A stretch of DNA of 64,000 nt from Leucobacter komagatae (GCF_006716085.1 NZ_VFON01000002.1:372001-436000), one strand, 5' to 3'. Counted from the first letter of the stretch, positions 17,776 to 26,574 are shown. Made by a program: numbers and translations. The notes: generated from the sequence alone by a model not told the origin.

Positions 17776-18315
17776 ATGGCTATCGGCGCAACCATGCACA
17801 CCTTCGACATTCAACTGGCTGATGTGGATCGCGGGGTGTACGAAGATCTCTCGCTCCGAGTCGCACGGCACCCGTCCGAGACCGACAGGTTCATGATCAC
17901 GCGCCTGCTCGCCTACTGCCTCGAGTACGAGGAAGGCATCCAGTTCAGCGCGGGCGTCTCAACGACCGACGAGCCCGCCGTGCTCGTGAGGGACCTCACT
18001 GGCGCGACGACGGCCTGGATCGAAGTCGGCGCCCCCGACGCCGACCGGCTACACTTCGGCAGCAAGCTCGCCGACCGCACGGCGGTGTACACGCACCGCG
18101 AACCCGAGAAACTGCTGGCGGCGTGGGCGGGCAAGACGATCCACAACGCAGACGAGATCGTCGTGAGGTCGTTCGACCTCGGGTTCATCGACGCCCTCGT
18201 CGAAACGCTCGAGCGACGCAACACCATGACGGTGTCACTCACCGAGGGCCAGCTCTACGTCGACAACAACGGGGCCTCGGCGACCGCTGAGGTCCGAGAG
18301 CACCGCATCGCCTAA
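17776..18315 (+). CDS. yaeQ: YaeQ family protein
   Basis: 179 residues from ATG at 17776. It matches YaeQ: an N-terminal ATMHTFDIQLADVDRGVYEDL strand, the signature LRVARHPSETDRFMITRLLAYCL, and a PD-(D/E)xK-like core with EPAVLVRDLTGATTAWIEVG, then VYTH and FDLGFIDALV. YaeQ has a nuclease-like fold but no confirmed activity. A longer upstream frame exists but would run through the large hairpin at 17618-17686. It is monocistronic, between the DHDPS-like gene and a convergent VOC gene. Confidence 0.9.
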   Translation: MAIGATMHTFDIQLADVDRGVYEDLSLRVARHPSETDRFMITRLLAYCLEYEEGIQFSAGVSTTDEPAVLVRDLTGATTAWIEVGAPDADRLHFGSKLADRTAVYTHREPEKLLAAWAGKTIHNADEIVVRSFDLGFIDALVETLERRNTMTVSLTEGQLYVDNNGASATAEVREHRIA

Positions 18316-18368
18316 CTCGCGCGCACCACTCCCCCGCAGCGCTGACCAACCGCAGCGCCGGCCAATTC

Positions 18369-18776
18369 TCAGCGCTGGTTCACCCTGATGAGGTTGCCCG
18401 ACGGGTCGCGGAACGCGCAGTCGCGCACCCCGTAATCCTGATCGATCGGTTCTTGCACGACCTCGGCCCCCGCAGCCTCCAGCTTCTCGAAGAAGCCATC
18501 GAGGTCGACGGTCGCGAGCGTGAGCGCGCCGTATGACCCCTTAGCCATGAGGTCGAGAATGACTGACCTCTCGGCGTCAGAGACGCCCGGGTCAACGGCC
18601 GGCGGGTGCAGCACAATTGAGGTGTCGGGCTGGCCCTCGGGGCCCACCGTGATCCACCTCATGTTCTCGTAGCCGACGTCGTTTCGCACCTCAAACCCAA
18701 GGGCGTCTCGGTAGAAGCGCAGCGAGGCATCGGGGTCGGTGTGTGGCAGGAATGCGTAGTGAATGCTGATGTTCAT
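18369..18776 (-). CDS. VOC family (glyoxalase/bleomycin resistance-like) protein
   Basis: 135 residues with the duplicated beta-alpha-beta-beta-beta module of the vicinal oxygen chelate fold: IHYAFLPHTDPDASLRFYRDALGFEVRND and, in the second half, ALTLATVDLDGFFEKLEAAGAEVVQEP ending with CAFRDPSGNLIRVNQR. The final glutamate of many metal-binding members (DPdGN-x-x-E) is replaced by I-R-V. A TAGATT hexamer ends 6 nt before the ATG, so it has its own leaderless promoter although the AraC gene lies upstream on the same strand. Confidence 0.85.
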   Translation of the reverse strand: MNISIHYAFLPHTDPDASLRFYRDALGFEVRNDVGYENMRWITVGPEGQPDTSIVLHPPAVDPGVSDAERSVILDLMAKGSYGALTLATVDLDGFFEKLEAAGAEVVQEPIDQDYGVRDCAFRDPSGNLIRVNQR

Positions 18777-18782
18777 GCGTTC

Positions 18783-18788
18783 AATCTA
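18783..18788 (-). promoter_or_regulatory. -10 hexamer of a leaderless start (VOC protein)
   Basis: TAGATT on the minus strand, 6 nt before the ATG at 18776. Confidence 0.5.
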
Positions 18789-18800
18789 CGTCTCCGAGGG

Positions 18801-19226
18801 TTACGAAACTTCTCGATTCCTGACCGGTCTCGTCGCCTGTTTCGCGTGACAGGCCGGAATCCCGGCGGGGACCCCCGATTTTCCTCGTTTGTAGGCACCT
18901 GGCGAGACCCCAACGAGCTCCGTGAATCGGGTCGTGAAGGTGCCGAGCGACGACGAGCCGACCTCGAAGCACACCTCGGTGACGCTCAGGTCGCCGCGCC
19001 GCAGCAGGGTCATGGCCCGTTCGATGCGGCGCGTCATGAGGTAGGAGTACGGCGACTCCCCGAACACCCGGCGAAACTCGCGGCTCAGGTGCCCGGCCGA
19101 CATGTGCGCGTCTCGGGCGAGCGCCTCGACGTCGAGCGGCTGCGCATAGTCACGGTCGATGCGGTCGCGCACGCGCCGGATCGCGGCGATCGCCTGCCGC
19201 CCCTGCTCCTCGCGTGCACTACTCAC
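18801..19226 (-). CDS. AraC family transcriptional regulator (DNA-binding domain only)
   Basis: 141 residues consisting mainly of the two helix-turn-helix motifs of AraC: LDVEALARDAHMSAGHLSREFRRVFGESPYSYLMTRRIERAMTLL, then LSVTEVCFEVGSSSLGTFTTRFTELVGVSPGAYK. There is no N-terminal cupin or other ligand domain, so it is much shorter than usual AraC proteins and resembles SoxS/MarA-sized members. GTG start. It lies between the enoyl-CoA hydratase and the VOC gene, all on the minus strand, 11 nt from the hydratase stop. Confidence 0.87.
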   Translation of the reverse strand: MSSAREEQGRQAIAAIRRVRDRIDRDYAQPLDVEALARDAHMSAGHLSREFRRVFGESPYSYLMTRRIERAMTLLRRGDLSVTEVCFEVGSSSLGTFTTRFTELVGVSPGAYKRGKSGVPAGIPACHAKQATRPVRNREVS

Positions 19227-19237
19227 AGCACCACAGG

Positions 19238-19993
19238 CTACCGTGCCGCGAACGCCCTGATGCGCTTGTCGCCCTCGGGGCTCTCAGACGCGACCGCGAT
19301 CGTGCTCGCCTCCTCGGCAAGCTGCTCGCGGAAGGTGCGCTCGGAGCGCGAGCGGATGAGGCGCTTCGCTTCACCGTAGGCGTGCGCGTTCTGCGCCCAG
19401 AACGCGGCGATCGCCTCGGCCCTCGCGCCGACCTGATCGTCGGCAACTTTCTCTGCCGCGATGCCCCACTCGACGGTCTCGTCGGCGGTCAGCATGCGCT
19501 CCTGAAGCAGCAGCTGCAGGGCGCGGCGCTCGCCGACCGCAGCGGCAAGCTGCGCCGACACCGAGAGGTCGGGGGTGAGCCCGACGCCGCCGTAGATGCT
19601 GCCGACCCGCGATGATTCGCCAATCACCGCGTAGTCACTCGCGAGCAGAATCCCGAGCCCGCCGCCCGCCGTCGTGCCGTGCGCGGCCGCGACGACGGGC
19701 TTTGCCGACTCGGTGAGGGCGAGGATGCCAACATTGATACGGTGCGCGAGCTCGCGGATCATGCCCGAGCGCTCGCTCATCTGCGCCATTGCCTGCACGT
19801 CGCCGCCCGCGCAGAACGCGCGGCCAGCGGCGTCGACGATGATGGCCCGCACCTCGTCGGACTGGACGGCGGCCTCCGCGGCCGCCGTCCACCCCTCGGC
19901 CATCTCATCGTTGAACGCGTTCAAGCGTTCGGGGCGGTTCAGGGTGATTCGGGCGATCCCGTTGTCGATGCTCAGCAACACTGCAGTAGTCAT
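19238..19993 (-). CDS. enoyl-CoA hydratase/isomerase family protein
   Basis: 251-residue crotonase. The oxyanion-hole segments are AGRAFCAGGDVQAMAQM (about 53-70) and VVAAAHGTTAGGGLGILLASDYAVIGESSRVG (about 98-130), followed by GGVGLTPDLSVS. The usual hydratase glutamate pair is not obvious (positions hold Gly/Tyr and Leu/Pro), so it could be an isomerase or another crotonase. TAGGAT ends 6 nt before the ATG: leaderless start. Probably part of acyl-CoA breakdown next to the bkd genes, which lie just upstream on the same strand. Confidence 0.87.
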   Translation of the reverse strand: MTTAVLLSIDNGIARITLNRPERLNAFNDEMAEGWTAAAEAAVQSDEVRAIIVDAAGRAFCAGGDVQAMAQMSERSGMIRELAHRINVGILALTESAKPVVAAAHGTTAGGGLGILLASDYAVIGESSRVGSIYGGVGLTPDLSVSAQLAAAVGERRALQLLLQERMLTADETVEWGIAAEKVADDQVGARAEAIAAFWAQNAHAYGEAKRLIRSRSERTFREQLAEEASTIAVASESPEGDKRIRAFAAR

Positions 19994-19999
19994 ACTGCG

Positions 20000-20005
20000 A
20001 TCCTA
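20000..20005 (-). promoter_or_regulatory. -10 hexamer of a leaderless start (enoyl-CoA hydratase)
   Basis: TAGGAT on the minus strand, 6 nt before the ATG at 19993. Confidence 0.5.
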
Positions 20006-20066
20006 CGAGTGCGTACCGGGCGCCCGTCAACCATCGTGTGCATTACCTCTCCCCTGAGCGCCGCTT

Positions 20067-21449
20067 TTAGCTGAGCAGTAGTTCCGGTCGTTCAAGAACC
20101 GCGGCGATATCCGCGACGAACCGGCTGATCACGTCGCCGTCGATGACGCGGTGGTCGAACGAACCGCCAACGGTTGTCACCATGCGCGGGCGCACCTTGC
20201 CCTTCACCACCCAAGGCTTCTCCTTGATCGAGCCCATGGCAACGATCGCGGTCTCGCCGGGGTTCAGAATGGGCAGCCCGAAATCAACGCCGAAGACCCC
20301 TACGTTCGTGATGGTGACGGTGCCCTGCTGCATTTCTGCCGGCTGCGTCACGCCGTCGCGTGCGCGCTTCGTGAGCGTGCCGATCGCTTCTGCGAGTTCA
20401 ACGAGCGAGAGCTCGTGCGCGTCCTTGATGTTCGGCACGACGAGCCCGCGAGGAGTTGCGGCCGCAATGCCAAGGTTCACGTAGTTGCGCCGAATAATCT
20501 CGTCGCCGGCCCAGGCCGAGTTCACCTCGGGGTTTCGCGCGAGCGCCCAGATCACGGCACGCGCCATGACGAGTAGCGGCGAGACGCGCACGTCAGCGAA
20601 CGCCTCGTTTTGCTTCAGTCGCTTCACGAACTTCATCGTGCGGGTCGCATCGACCTCCAGGAACACTGAGGTGTGCGGTGCCGTGAACTTGCTCTCGACC
20701 ATGGCAGCGGCGACGACCTTGCGAATGCCCTTCACCGGCACCCGCTCCTCGCGCGCGCCGCCCGATCCGAAACTGCTCGTGACCGCCGCGCGGAGCTCGC
20801 CAGCTCCCCGGCCGCCAGCTACCGCGCCGCCGGTGCTCGCGCCGCTCGCGGCTGCGTGCACGTCGTCGCGGAGGATCTCGCCGCCCGCGCCTGATCCCGC
20901 AACGCGGGTGAGGTCGACGCCAAGATCCTTCGCGAGCTTCCGCACGGGCGGCTTCACGTAGACCTTCCCGGCGACCGGCGGCTCGGCGGTCTCGGCCTTG
21001 CCCAGGACGACCAGCGGCTGCCCGCCCGGCCTGCGGCGGCTCTTCACTGCCCCGCCCGTGCCGTAGCCGACGAGAACCGCGCCGGAGTTCTCATCGTCGT
21101 TGGAGGCCTCGGCCGGGGCAGCCTCGGCAGATTCAGCGGCCGCGGTGGCGGGCGCGCCGGCATCGGCCGCTGCGGTCACAGGCGCAGGCGCAGGCGCAGG
21201 ATCCGTGTCGTCGCCAACCATCCGCAGAATCGCGGTGCCCACGGGTACCGTGGTGCCGGTCTCAACGAGCAGTTCGGCGATCTCGCCCTCGAACGGCGAC
21301 GGGATTTCGACGAGCGACTTCGCGGTCTCAATCTCGCAGATCACCTGGTTCAGGTGCACCGTGTCGCCGGGCTTCACTGCCCAGGTGACGATCTCGGCTT
21401 CGGTCAGGCCCTCCCCCACGTCGGGGAGCGCAAATTCGTTCTTACTCAT
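20067..21449 (-). CDS. bkdC: branched-chain 2-oxoacid dehydrogenase E2 (lipoamide acyltransferase)
   Basis: 460 residues. One lipoyl domain (about 1-80) has the lipoylated Lys44 in [12 protein letters not shown]. An Ala/Glu-rich linker follows, then the peripheral subunit binding domain [29 protein letters not shown] (about 170-200), a second linker, and the catalytic domain ending in [10 protein letters not shown] with the active-site histidine. It moves the acyl group made by E1 onto CoA. Third gene of the E1a-E1b-E2 operon. No E3 (dihydrolipoamide dehydrogenase) is present in the window. Confidence 0.92.
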   Translation of the reverse strand: MSKNEFALPDVGEGLTEAEIVTWAVKPGDTVHLNQVICEIETAKSLVEIPSPFEGEIAELLVETGTTVPVGTAILRMVGDDTDPAPAPAPVTAAADAGAPATAAAESAEAAPAEASNDDENSGAVLVGYGTGGAVKSRRRPGGQPLVVLGKAETAEPPVAGKVYVKPPVRKLAKDLGVDLTRVAGSGAGGEILRDDVHAAASGASTGGAVAGGRGAGELRAAVTSSFGSGGAREERVPVKGIRKVVAAAMVESKFTAPHTSVFLEVDATRTMKFVKRLKQNEAFADVRVSPLLVMARAVIWALARNPEVNSAWAGDEIIRRNYVNLGIAAATPRGLVVPNIKDAHELSLVELAEAIGTLTKRARDGVTQPAEMQQGTVTITNVGVFGVDFGLPILNPGETAIVAMGSIKEKPWVVKGKVRPRMVTTVGGSFDHRVIDGDVISRFVADIAAVLERPELLLS

Positions 21450-21477
21450 GTCTTACCCTCTCAGCGCGTCGCGCTGT

Positions 21478-22470
21478 CTAGTAGTTCAGTGCGCGGTCGA
21501 CGGCTTCAAGCACGCGATCAGCATCGGGCAGGTAGTGGCTCTCGTTGCCCGCGGGCGGGAACGGAGTGTCGTAGCCCGAAACCCGCAGCACCGGGGCCTC
21601 GAGGGAGAGGAAGCAGCGCTCGCTCAGGGTCGCCGCGATCTCGGAGCCGACGCTCGCGTTCTCGGGGGCCTCCTGGGCGACGACGACGCGACCGGTCTTG
21701 CGCACGGACTCGATGATCGGCCCGTAGTCGATGGGCGAAACAGTGCGCAGGTCGATGACCTCGGCGCTCACGCCCTCCGACTTCGCGATCTCGGCCGCCT
21801 GCAGCAGGGTCGTGACCATCGCCCCGAACCCGACGAGTGTCACGTCGGTGCCCTCGCGGGCGACGAGGGTCTCGTGCATCTTCGCCGCGGGCCGGTCGAG
21901 GCGCACCTCGCCCTTCTGCCAGTACTTCGCCTTCGGTTCGAGGAAGATCACGGGGTCTTCAGACTCGATTGCCTGCTGAATCATCCAGTAGGCGTCGTTC
22001 GCGTTCGCCGGGCTCACCACGCGAAGGCCTGCGGTGTGCGCGAAGTACGCCTCCGGGCTCTCCTGGTGGTGCTCGACGGCACCGATGTGGCCGCCGTACG
22101 GCAGGCGCAGCACGACGGGCATGTTCATCGTGCCAGCTGAGCGGTTGCGCAGCTTCGCGAGCTGGGTGACGATCTGGTTCATCGCGGGGAAGACGAAGCC
22201 GTCGAACTGGATCTCGGCGACGGGGCGGAAGCCGCTCATCGCGAGGCCGACCGCCGAGCCGAGGATACCGGCTTCGGCGAGCGGCATGTCGAGTACGCGG
22301 GCGGTGCCGAAGTCTTTCGCGAGCGCGTCGGTGACGCGAAACACGCCGCCGAGGGCGCCGATGTCTTGGCCGAGCAGCACGACGCTGTCGTCCTTCGACA
22401 GCGCCTCGCGCAGGCCAGCGTTGATGGCGCGCGCGATCGCGAGCGACGTGGTCTCCTGTGACTGGCTCAT
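21478..22470 (-). CDS. bkdB: branched-chain 2-oxoacid dehydrogenase E1 beta subunit
   Basis: 330-residue transketolase-like subunit that pairs with E1a to bind thiamine diphosphate and decarboxylate 2-oxoacids. Recognisable segments: VVLLGQDIGALGGVFRVT, RVLDMPLAEAGILGSAVGLAMSGFRPVAEIQF with the TPP glutamate, RLPYGGHIGAVEHHQESPEAYFAHTAGLRVV, and the C-terminal VSGYDTPFPP. The ATG overlaps the E1a stop by 4 nt; E2 follows after a 28-nt gap. Confidence 0.92.
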   Translation of the reverse strand: MSQSQETTSLAIARAINAGLREALSKDDSVVLLGQDIGALGGVFRVTDALAKDFGTARVLDMPLAEAGILGSAVGLAMSGFRPVAEIQFDGFVFPAMNQIVTQLAKLRNRSAGTMNMPVVLRLPYGGHIGAVEHHQESPEAYFAHTAGLRVVSPANANDAYWMIQQAIESEDPVIFLEPKAKYWQKGEVRLDRPAAKMHETLVAREGTDVTLVGFGAMVTTLLQAAEIAKSEGVSAEVIDLRTVSPIDYGPIIESVRKTGRVVVAQEAPENASVGSEIAATLSERCFLSLEAPVLRVSGYDTPFPPAGNESHYLPDADRVLEAVDRALNY

Positions 22471-23630
22471 GAGGCCACCTCCTCTGCGAACGACGCTTCG
22501 TAGGCGTGCATCCAGTTCTGCTGCTCTTGAAGACGCGGGTGCGGTTCGGCGTAGACGTAGTCAAAGATCTCGTCTGGCCGCGACGCGGGGAGCGCGAGGA
22601 TCCGCTCGCGGACCACGCGTGCGTGGGCTGCCGCCTCGGCGTCGATCTCCGCGATCGCTTCATCCGAAACACCGAGGGAGCGGAGGTAGCCTGCTGCGCG
22701 GCGCAGCGGATCCTTCGTCTTCCACTCCTCCAGCTCTTCGTTCTCGCGGTAGCGGGTCGGGTCGTCGCTCGTCGTGTGCGCCCCCACTCGGTAGGTCAGC
22801 GCCTCGATGTACCCGGGGCCGCGGCCCTCGCGGGCGTCACGCATGAAGCGGCGGCCGACGGCGTACGAAGCGAGCACGTCGTTGCCGTCGATCTGCACCG
22901 ACTGGATACCGAAGCCGAGCGCGCGCCGGTAGAGCGGGGTGCGGCTCTGACGGGCGACGGGCACGGAGATCGCGTACTGGTTGTTCTGCACGACGAAGAC
23001 GACTGGTGACTGGTAGCTCTGCGCGAAGACGAGGGCCTCGTTCGCCTCACCCTGGCTCGTGGTGCCATCACCGTAGAAGCACATGACGCCGCGGTCGGTG
23101 CGGGTGCCGGGTTCGTTCGGGTCGAGCGCCGTGTTGCCCGCCTTGCGCTTCGCGTCGAGCAGCATGCCGAGCGCGAATCCCTGCGCGTGCTGCGCCTGCG
23201 CGCCGAGCACGACGGTGTACAGGTGGAAGTTGCCGTTCTTCGGGTCGTTCACGTCCCACCCGCCGTGGGTGAGGCCGCGGAACTGCGCCGCGAGATCGAG
23301 CAGCGGCACCCCGCGCACGTCGGCAACAGCGTGCTCGCGGTAGGTCGGGAAGAGATGGTCTTCCGGGATGGTCGCGTAGGCGAGGCCGACCTGGCAGCCC
23401 TCCTGCCCGAGGTTCGGCGCCCACAGGGCGAGCTGGCCCTGGCGCTGCAGGTTGGTGCACTCAGTGTCGAAGGCGCGGCTGCGAGCCATCGACCTGTACC
23501 ACTCTTGGACTTCCTCTACCGCGAGATCCTCGATCTCGCTCAGATACTCCGCCGCGCTCTCATTCGGCGCAAACGTTCCGTCTGCGTCGAGAAAGCGAAT
23601 GGGTTCTGGATCATGGATATTGATCCCCAT
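22467..23630 (-). CDS. bkdA: branched-chain 2-oxoacid dehydrogenase E1 alpha subunit
   Basis: 387 residues. The TPP/Mg motif is MCFYGDGTTSQGEANEALVFAQSYQSPVVFVVQNNQYA (about 184-222), with the phosphorylation-loop-like YRVGAHTTSDDPTRYRENEE downstream, typical of branched-chain rather than pyruvate E1a. First gene of the operon. Upstream, a perfect 8-bp inverted repeat at 23735-23755 is a candidate operator. AAGGAG precedes the ATG at a somewhat long distance. Confidence 0.92.
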   Translation of the reverse strand: MGINIHDPEPIRFLDADGTFAPNESAAEYLSEIEDLAVEEVQEWYRSMARSRAFDTECTNLQRQGQLALWAPNLGQEGCQVGLAYATIPEDHLFPTYREHAVADVRGVPLLDLAAQFRGLTHGGWDVNDPKNGNFHLYTVVLGAQAQHAQGFALGMLLDAKRKAGNTALDPNEPGTRTDRGVMCFYGDGTTSQGEANEALVFAQSYQSPVVFVVQNNQYAISVPVARQSRTPLYRRALGFGIQSVQIDGNDVLASYAVGRRFMRDAREGRGPGYIEALTYRVGAHTTSDDPTRYRENEELEEWKTKDPLRRAAGYLRSLGVSDEAIAEIDAEAAAHARVVRERILALPASRPDEIFDYVYAEPHPRLQEQQNWMHAYEASFAEEVAS

Positions 23631-23734
23631 TGACGTTCACGCTCCTTGTTTGGGATTGCTCTGGTGGTACTCGGAGCACGCGGTGGTGCTCAGCGCCTCG
23701 GCAACAAAGATGCGTCGTCTTCGCCGTCGAAGCA

Positions 23735-23755
23735 CTCACAAGGGTCACTTGTGAG
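23735..23755. promoter_or_regulatory. Candidate operator upstream of the bkd operon
   Basis: CTCACAAG, 5-nt spacer GGTCA, CTTGTGAG: perfect 8-bp inverted repeat in the 230-bp gap between bkdA and the MocR gene. I see no other feature in that gap. Confidence 0.6.
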
Positions 23756-23860
23756 CCTCACACTATCGCGCGTAGCGGTGAAAGACCATGGCATGAACGG
23801 CCAACTTTTGAGCCCGGATTTGGCGGCGAGAACAACCCGCTTGCGGCGGGCACAAAGGGG

Positions 23861-25243
23861 CTACTCGGCGAGTACCTGAGCCAACAATCTCGCGCCCTCC
23901 GCGGCCTGCGCCTCGGTCGGCGCACCGAACGAGAATCGCAGAAACTGCGCGGGCGGCTCGTTGACGAAAAAGTGTCTGCCGTCACCGACGAGCACACCCG
24001 CCGCGTAGGCTCGCTCCGCGACCTCGCGCGAGCCGAGAGGCTGCGGAAGCCGCCCCCACAGGTGCAGCCCGCCGCGCGGGATCGACTGCAGCGCGACCTC
24101 GGGGAGGTAGGTGTGGATCGCGCGCACGAGCGCGTCCCGCCGAGCGGTGAGCTCGACGCGCAGCTGGTTCCGGTGCCGTTTCCAGGCGGGCGAGGTGAGC
24201 AGGGCGTGACTGATCTCCTGCGTGAGCGGCGCGACGCACAGATCCTCCGCGGCTCGCGCGGCGCGCAGCCGCTCCCCCGCGGGCCCGCGCGCGATGACGG
24301 CACCGAGGCGCAGCCCCGGCGACACCGGCTTCGAGAGCGTCATGACCGTGACGACGTGGCCGTTGGGGTCGGAGGCGAACAGCGGCCGCGGCGCCTGCTC
24401 GTCGAGGTTCAGGTGCCGCGCCCAGTCGTCTTCCACGACGAAGGCGCCGTGCTTGGCGGCGAGCTCGATGAGCTCGGCGCGGCGCTCGGTTGCGAGCACC
24501 GCGCCAGTCGGGTTCGCGTACGTCGGCTGCACATAGACCACGCGGGCCCGCGAGCGTTCAAGCTCGTCTGCGAGCGCCTCGATCCGGATCCCGTGCGCGT
24601 CCGACGGCACCGAGCTCACCGTGAGCCCGGCGCTCTGGGCGGCGAGGATGGCGCCCGGGTAGCTCGGGCTCTCTGTGATGACGTGGCCGCCGGGCTCTGC
24701 GAGCGTGCGCAGCGCGTAGGCGAGCCCCTGCTGGCCGCCCGGCACGATGAGCACGTCGCCGGGGTCTGCCCGGTAGTCGGCGGCAATCACTCGGCGCAGG
24801 TCTGGCGAGCCAGCGACCGGGGTCATCTGCCAGGCGCGGGCGTGCTTCGCGACGCGCGCGGTCGCCCGCCCCAACTCTTCGTTCGGCACGAGCTCGGGCG
24901 CGAGGTAGCCCCACGACAGGGGTAGGTGCTGCGGCGTCCCATACCCGCCGAGGCGCGAAGCCCGATCTGCGTCGACCCGGGCCGGCCCGAGCGCCTGCGT
25001 CTGCCAGGAGTAGTCGGCCTCGAGCAGGTGCTCGCGCCGGGCGACAAAGGTGCCTCGGCCGGGCTCGGCGCGCACGAGCCCCAGCGCGCTGAGCTCGGCG
25101 AGTGCCGCCGAGATCGTGGCCGCGCTCGCGTGGAAACGGCCGGAGAGTTCGCGCACGCCGGGAAGCTTGTCGCCGGGGGAAAGCTCGGCGATCTCGGCCC
25201 GGATCTGAGCGGCGACGGTCGCGCTTCTGTTATCCTTGGACAT
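23861..25243 (-). CDS. MocR-type GntR regulator with aminotransferase domain
   Basis: 460 residues, a paralog of the MocR at 14187. GntR winged helix at about 1-72 (KLPGVRELSGRFHASAATISAALAELSALGLVRAEPGRGTF), then an aminotransferase domain with YVQPTYANPTGAVLA, EDDWARHLN and the PLP lysine in MTLSKPVSPGLRLG. The ATG shares CATG with the divergent GNAT; the TAACTA hexamer ending 5 nt upstream is a weak -10. No ribosome site is visible. A near-palindrome at 25254-25265, again 11 nt before the start, is the likely operator. The gene downstream, after a 230-bp gap, is bkdA. Confidence 0.88.
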   Translation of the reverse strand: MSKDNRSATVAAQIRAEIAELSPGDKLPGVRELSGRFHASAATISAALAELSALGLVRAEPGRGTFVARREHLLEADYSWQTQALGPARVDADRASRLGGYGTPQHLPLSWGYLAPELVPNEELGRATARVAKHARAWQMTPVAGSPDLRRVIAADYRADPGDVLIVPGGQQGLAYALRTLAEPGGHVITESPSYPGAILAAQSAGLTVSSVPSDAHGIRIEALADELERSRARVVYVQPTYANPTGAVLATERRAELIELAAKHGAFVVEDDWARHLNLDEQAPRPLFASDPNGHVVTVMTLSKPVSPGLRLGAVIARGPAGERLRAARAAEDLCVAPLTQEISHALLTSPAWKRHRNQLRVELTARRDALVRAIHTYLPEVALQSIPRGGLHLWGRLPQPLGSREVAERAYAAGVLVGDGRHFFVNEPPAQFLRFSFGAPTEAQAAEGARLLAQVLAE

Positions 25244-25265
25244 GAATCTAGTTAATAACGTTACT
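25231..25265. promoter_or_regulatory. Overlapping divergent promoters and MocR operator
   Basis: Plus strand TATCCT (25231-25236) ends 5 nt before the GNAT ATG at 25242. Minus strand TAACTA (25249-25254, weak) ends 5 nt before the MocR ATG at 25243. The starts share CATG (25241-25244). AATAACGTTACT (25254-25265) is a near-palindrome with perfect core TAACGTTA. Confidence 0.6.
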
Positions 25266-25790
25266 GATTATTCCGCAACACCGTTACTCTCGAACGCGGC
25301 GGCCGCAGCCTTTGGCGCGACCGCGCCAGACCACATCGCGCCCGTCGTGCGCCCACTCGCACCCGCCGATGAGCAGCAGTGGCGGTCGCACTTCCGGGCG
25401 TACCGGGAGTTCTACAAGCTCGCCGAATCCGAAGAGGTCGTGTCACGCGCGTGGGGCTGGTTCATGGACCCCCAGCACGAGTGCAAGGCGCTCGTCGCCG
25501 AGGCCCACAGCGAGATTCTCGGGTTTGCCCACCACCGCCGGTTCTCGTCGCCGTACACGGGCACCACGAGCATCTTCCTCGATGACCTCTTCACCACCCC
25601 CGCCGCCCGCGGTCGGGGCGTCGGGCGGGCGCTTATCGGCCGCCTCACCGATATGACTGCGGCCGAGGGGCGCGCTGGCGTGCAGTGGGTAACGGCGGAC
25701 GACAACCACCAGGCACAGGCGCTGTATAACTCGCTCGCGACCCGAGCGAGTTGGATCACGTACGACGCGTCCCCAACGCCCCGCGCGTAG
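25242..25790 (+). CDS. GNAT family N-acetyltransferase
   Basis: 182 residues from ATG at 25242 (an in-frame TTG lies 6 nt earlier). Acetyl-CoA binding motif: STSIFLDDLFTTPAARGRGVGRALIGRLTDMTAAEGRAGVQWVTADDNHQAQALYNSLATR. TATCCT ends 5 nt before the ATG, so the transcript is probably leaderless and its first bases overlap the start of the divergent MocR. That arrangement suggests MocR control. It resembles amino-acid or polyamine acetyltransferases of this size; the substrate is unknown. A strong terminator hairpin follows. Confidence 0.87.
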   Translation: MNLVNNVTDYSATPLLSNAAAAAFGATAPDHIAPVVRPLAPADEQQWRSHFRAYREFYKLAESEEVVSRAWGWFMDPQHECKALVAEAHSEILGFAHHRRFSSPYTGTTSIFLDDLFTTPAARGRGVGRALIGRLTDMTAAEGRAGVQWVTADDNHQAQALYNSLATRASWITYDASPTPRA

Positions 25791-25804
25791 ACCGCAGAGG
25801 CCCC

Positions 25805-25845
25805 GGGGCGCCAGGGGCTCCCGAAGCGCGGAGCCCCGGCGCCCC
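25805..25845. terminator. Bidirectional terminator between GNAT and TetR
   Basis: GGGGCGCCAGGGGCTCC and GGAGCCCCGGCGCCCC pair over 16 bp with one bulged A and an 8-nt loop, between two convergent stops. Confidence 0.8.
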
Positions 25846-26436
25846 TCACTCCCCCAGCCGCAGCAGCGCGAGCGCCGACGTCACGTGCGCCCGCGCTGCT
25901 GCCTCATTCGGCGCCTCGCTGAGCCCGAGCAGCCGCCGCCGGTGCGGCTCGCCAAGCAAGAGACCGAACAGGGCCTCCGCAAGGGCCGCGCGCTCTGGCT
26001 CGCCAAGCTCCCCGGGCAACCCGGCAGCAAGGAGGTCAACGTATCCTCGGGGCCCGCTCTCGTAAAACCCTGCCGCGAGCTCGGGAAACTGCAGTGCTTC
26101 CGCGATCATGAGGCGGTGCATCCCGACCGCGCTGTCAGAGAACAGCACCTCGACGATGCGGGTGGCCGTCTCCTGCAGCCCGGCGCCCGAGACTTCTCCG
26201 GCCTGCGCCCTGAACCGCTCGATAACCGCCGTGAAGACGCCGGCTTTGTCACCGAAATACGTGTAGATCGTCCGCTTCGTGACCCGGGCTCCCTGCGCAA
26301 GCTCGTCGATCGTCACCGCGCCGTACCCGCGCGAGACGAACAGCCGAAGCGCCTCGTCGAGGATGTGCCCCCGCCGCGCCTCCCGCTCAGCCTCCGTGGG
26401 GCGCCCGCGCTTGCGCTCACCGACAGTCTCGCCCAT
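25846..26436 (-). CDS. TetR family transcriptional regulator
   Basis: 196 residues from an ATG at 26436 preceded by GAGGAG; a GTG 12 nt further upstream is less likely. The N terminus is basic (GERKRGRPTEAERE), then the HTH GYGAVTIDELAQGARVTKRTIYTYFGDKAGVF (about 36-68). A 10-bp inverted repeat with 2-nt spacer at 26495-26516 lies in the region shared with the divergent E1a gene and is the probable operator, so this TetR most likely controls the second 2-oxoacid dehydrogenase operon. Confidence 0.88.
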   Translation of the reverse strand: MGETVGERKRGRPTEAEREARRGHILDEALRLFVSRGYGAVTIDELAQGARVTKRTIYTYFGDKAGVFTAVIERFRAQAGEVSGAGLQETATRIVEVLFSDSAVGMHRLMIAEALQFPELAAGFYESGPRGYVDLLAAGLPGELGEPERAALAEALFGLLLGEPHRRRLLGLSEAPNEAAARAHVTSALALLRLGE

Positions 26437-26494
26437 GCCACTCCTCACACGCCCCGGCCCCGCACGCCGGACCCGTCCTTCACCACCATTCTAC

Positions 26495-26516
26495 AATGAT
26501 ACGATTTCGTTTCATT
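26495..26516. promoter_or_regulatory. Candidate TetR operator of the second 2-oxoacid dehydrogenase operon
   Basis: AATGATACGA, TT, TCGTTTCATT; 9 of 10 positions pair. Located between TetR (26436) and E1a (26575). Confidence 0.72.
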
Positions 26517-26574
26517 AATGATTGGGGTCGCCGCCCTCTTTCGCGGCGAACGACAGCGCGTGAGGAGTTCACCC

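Noticed and set aside
23630..24925. 431-residue plus-strand open frame opposite the second MocR
   Set aside because: Arg/Asp/His-rich composition typical of a shadow in high-GC DNA; the minus strand encodes a full MocR.
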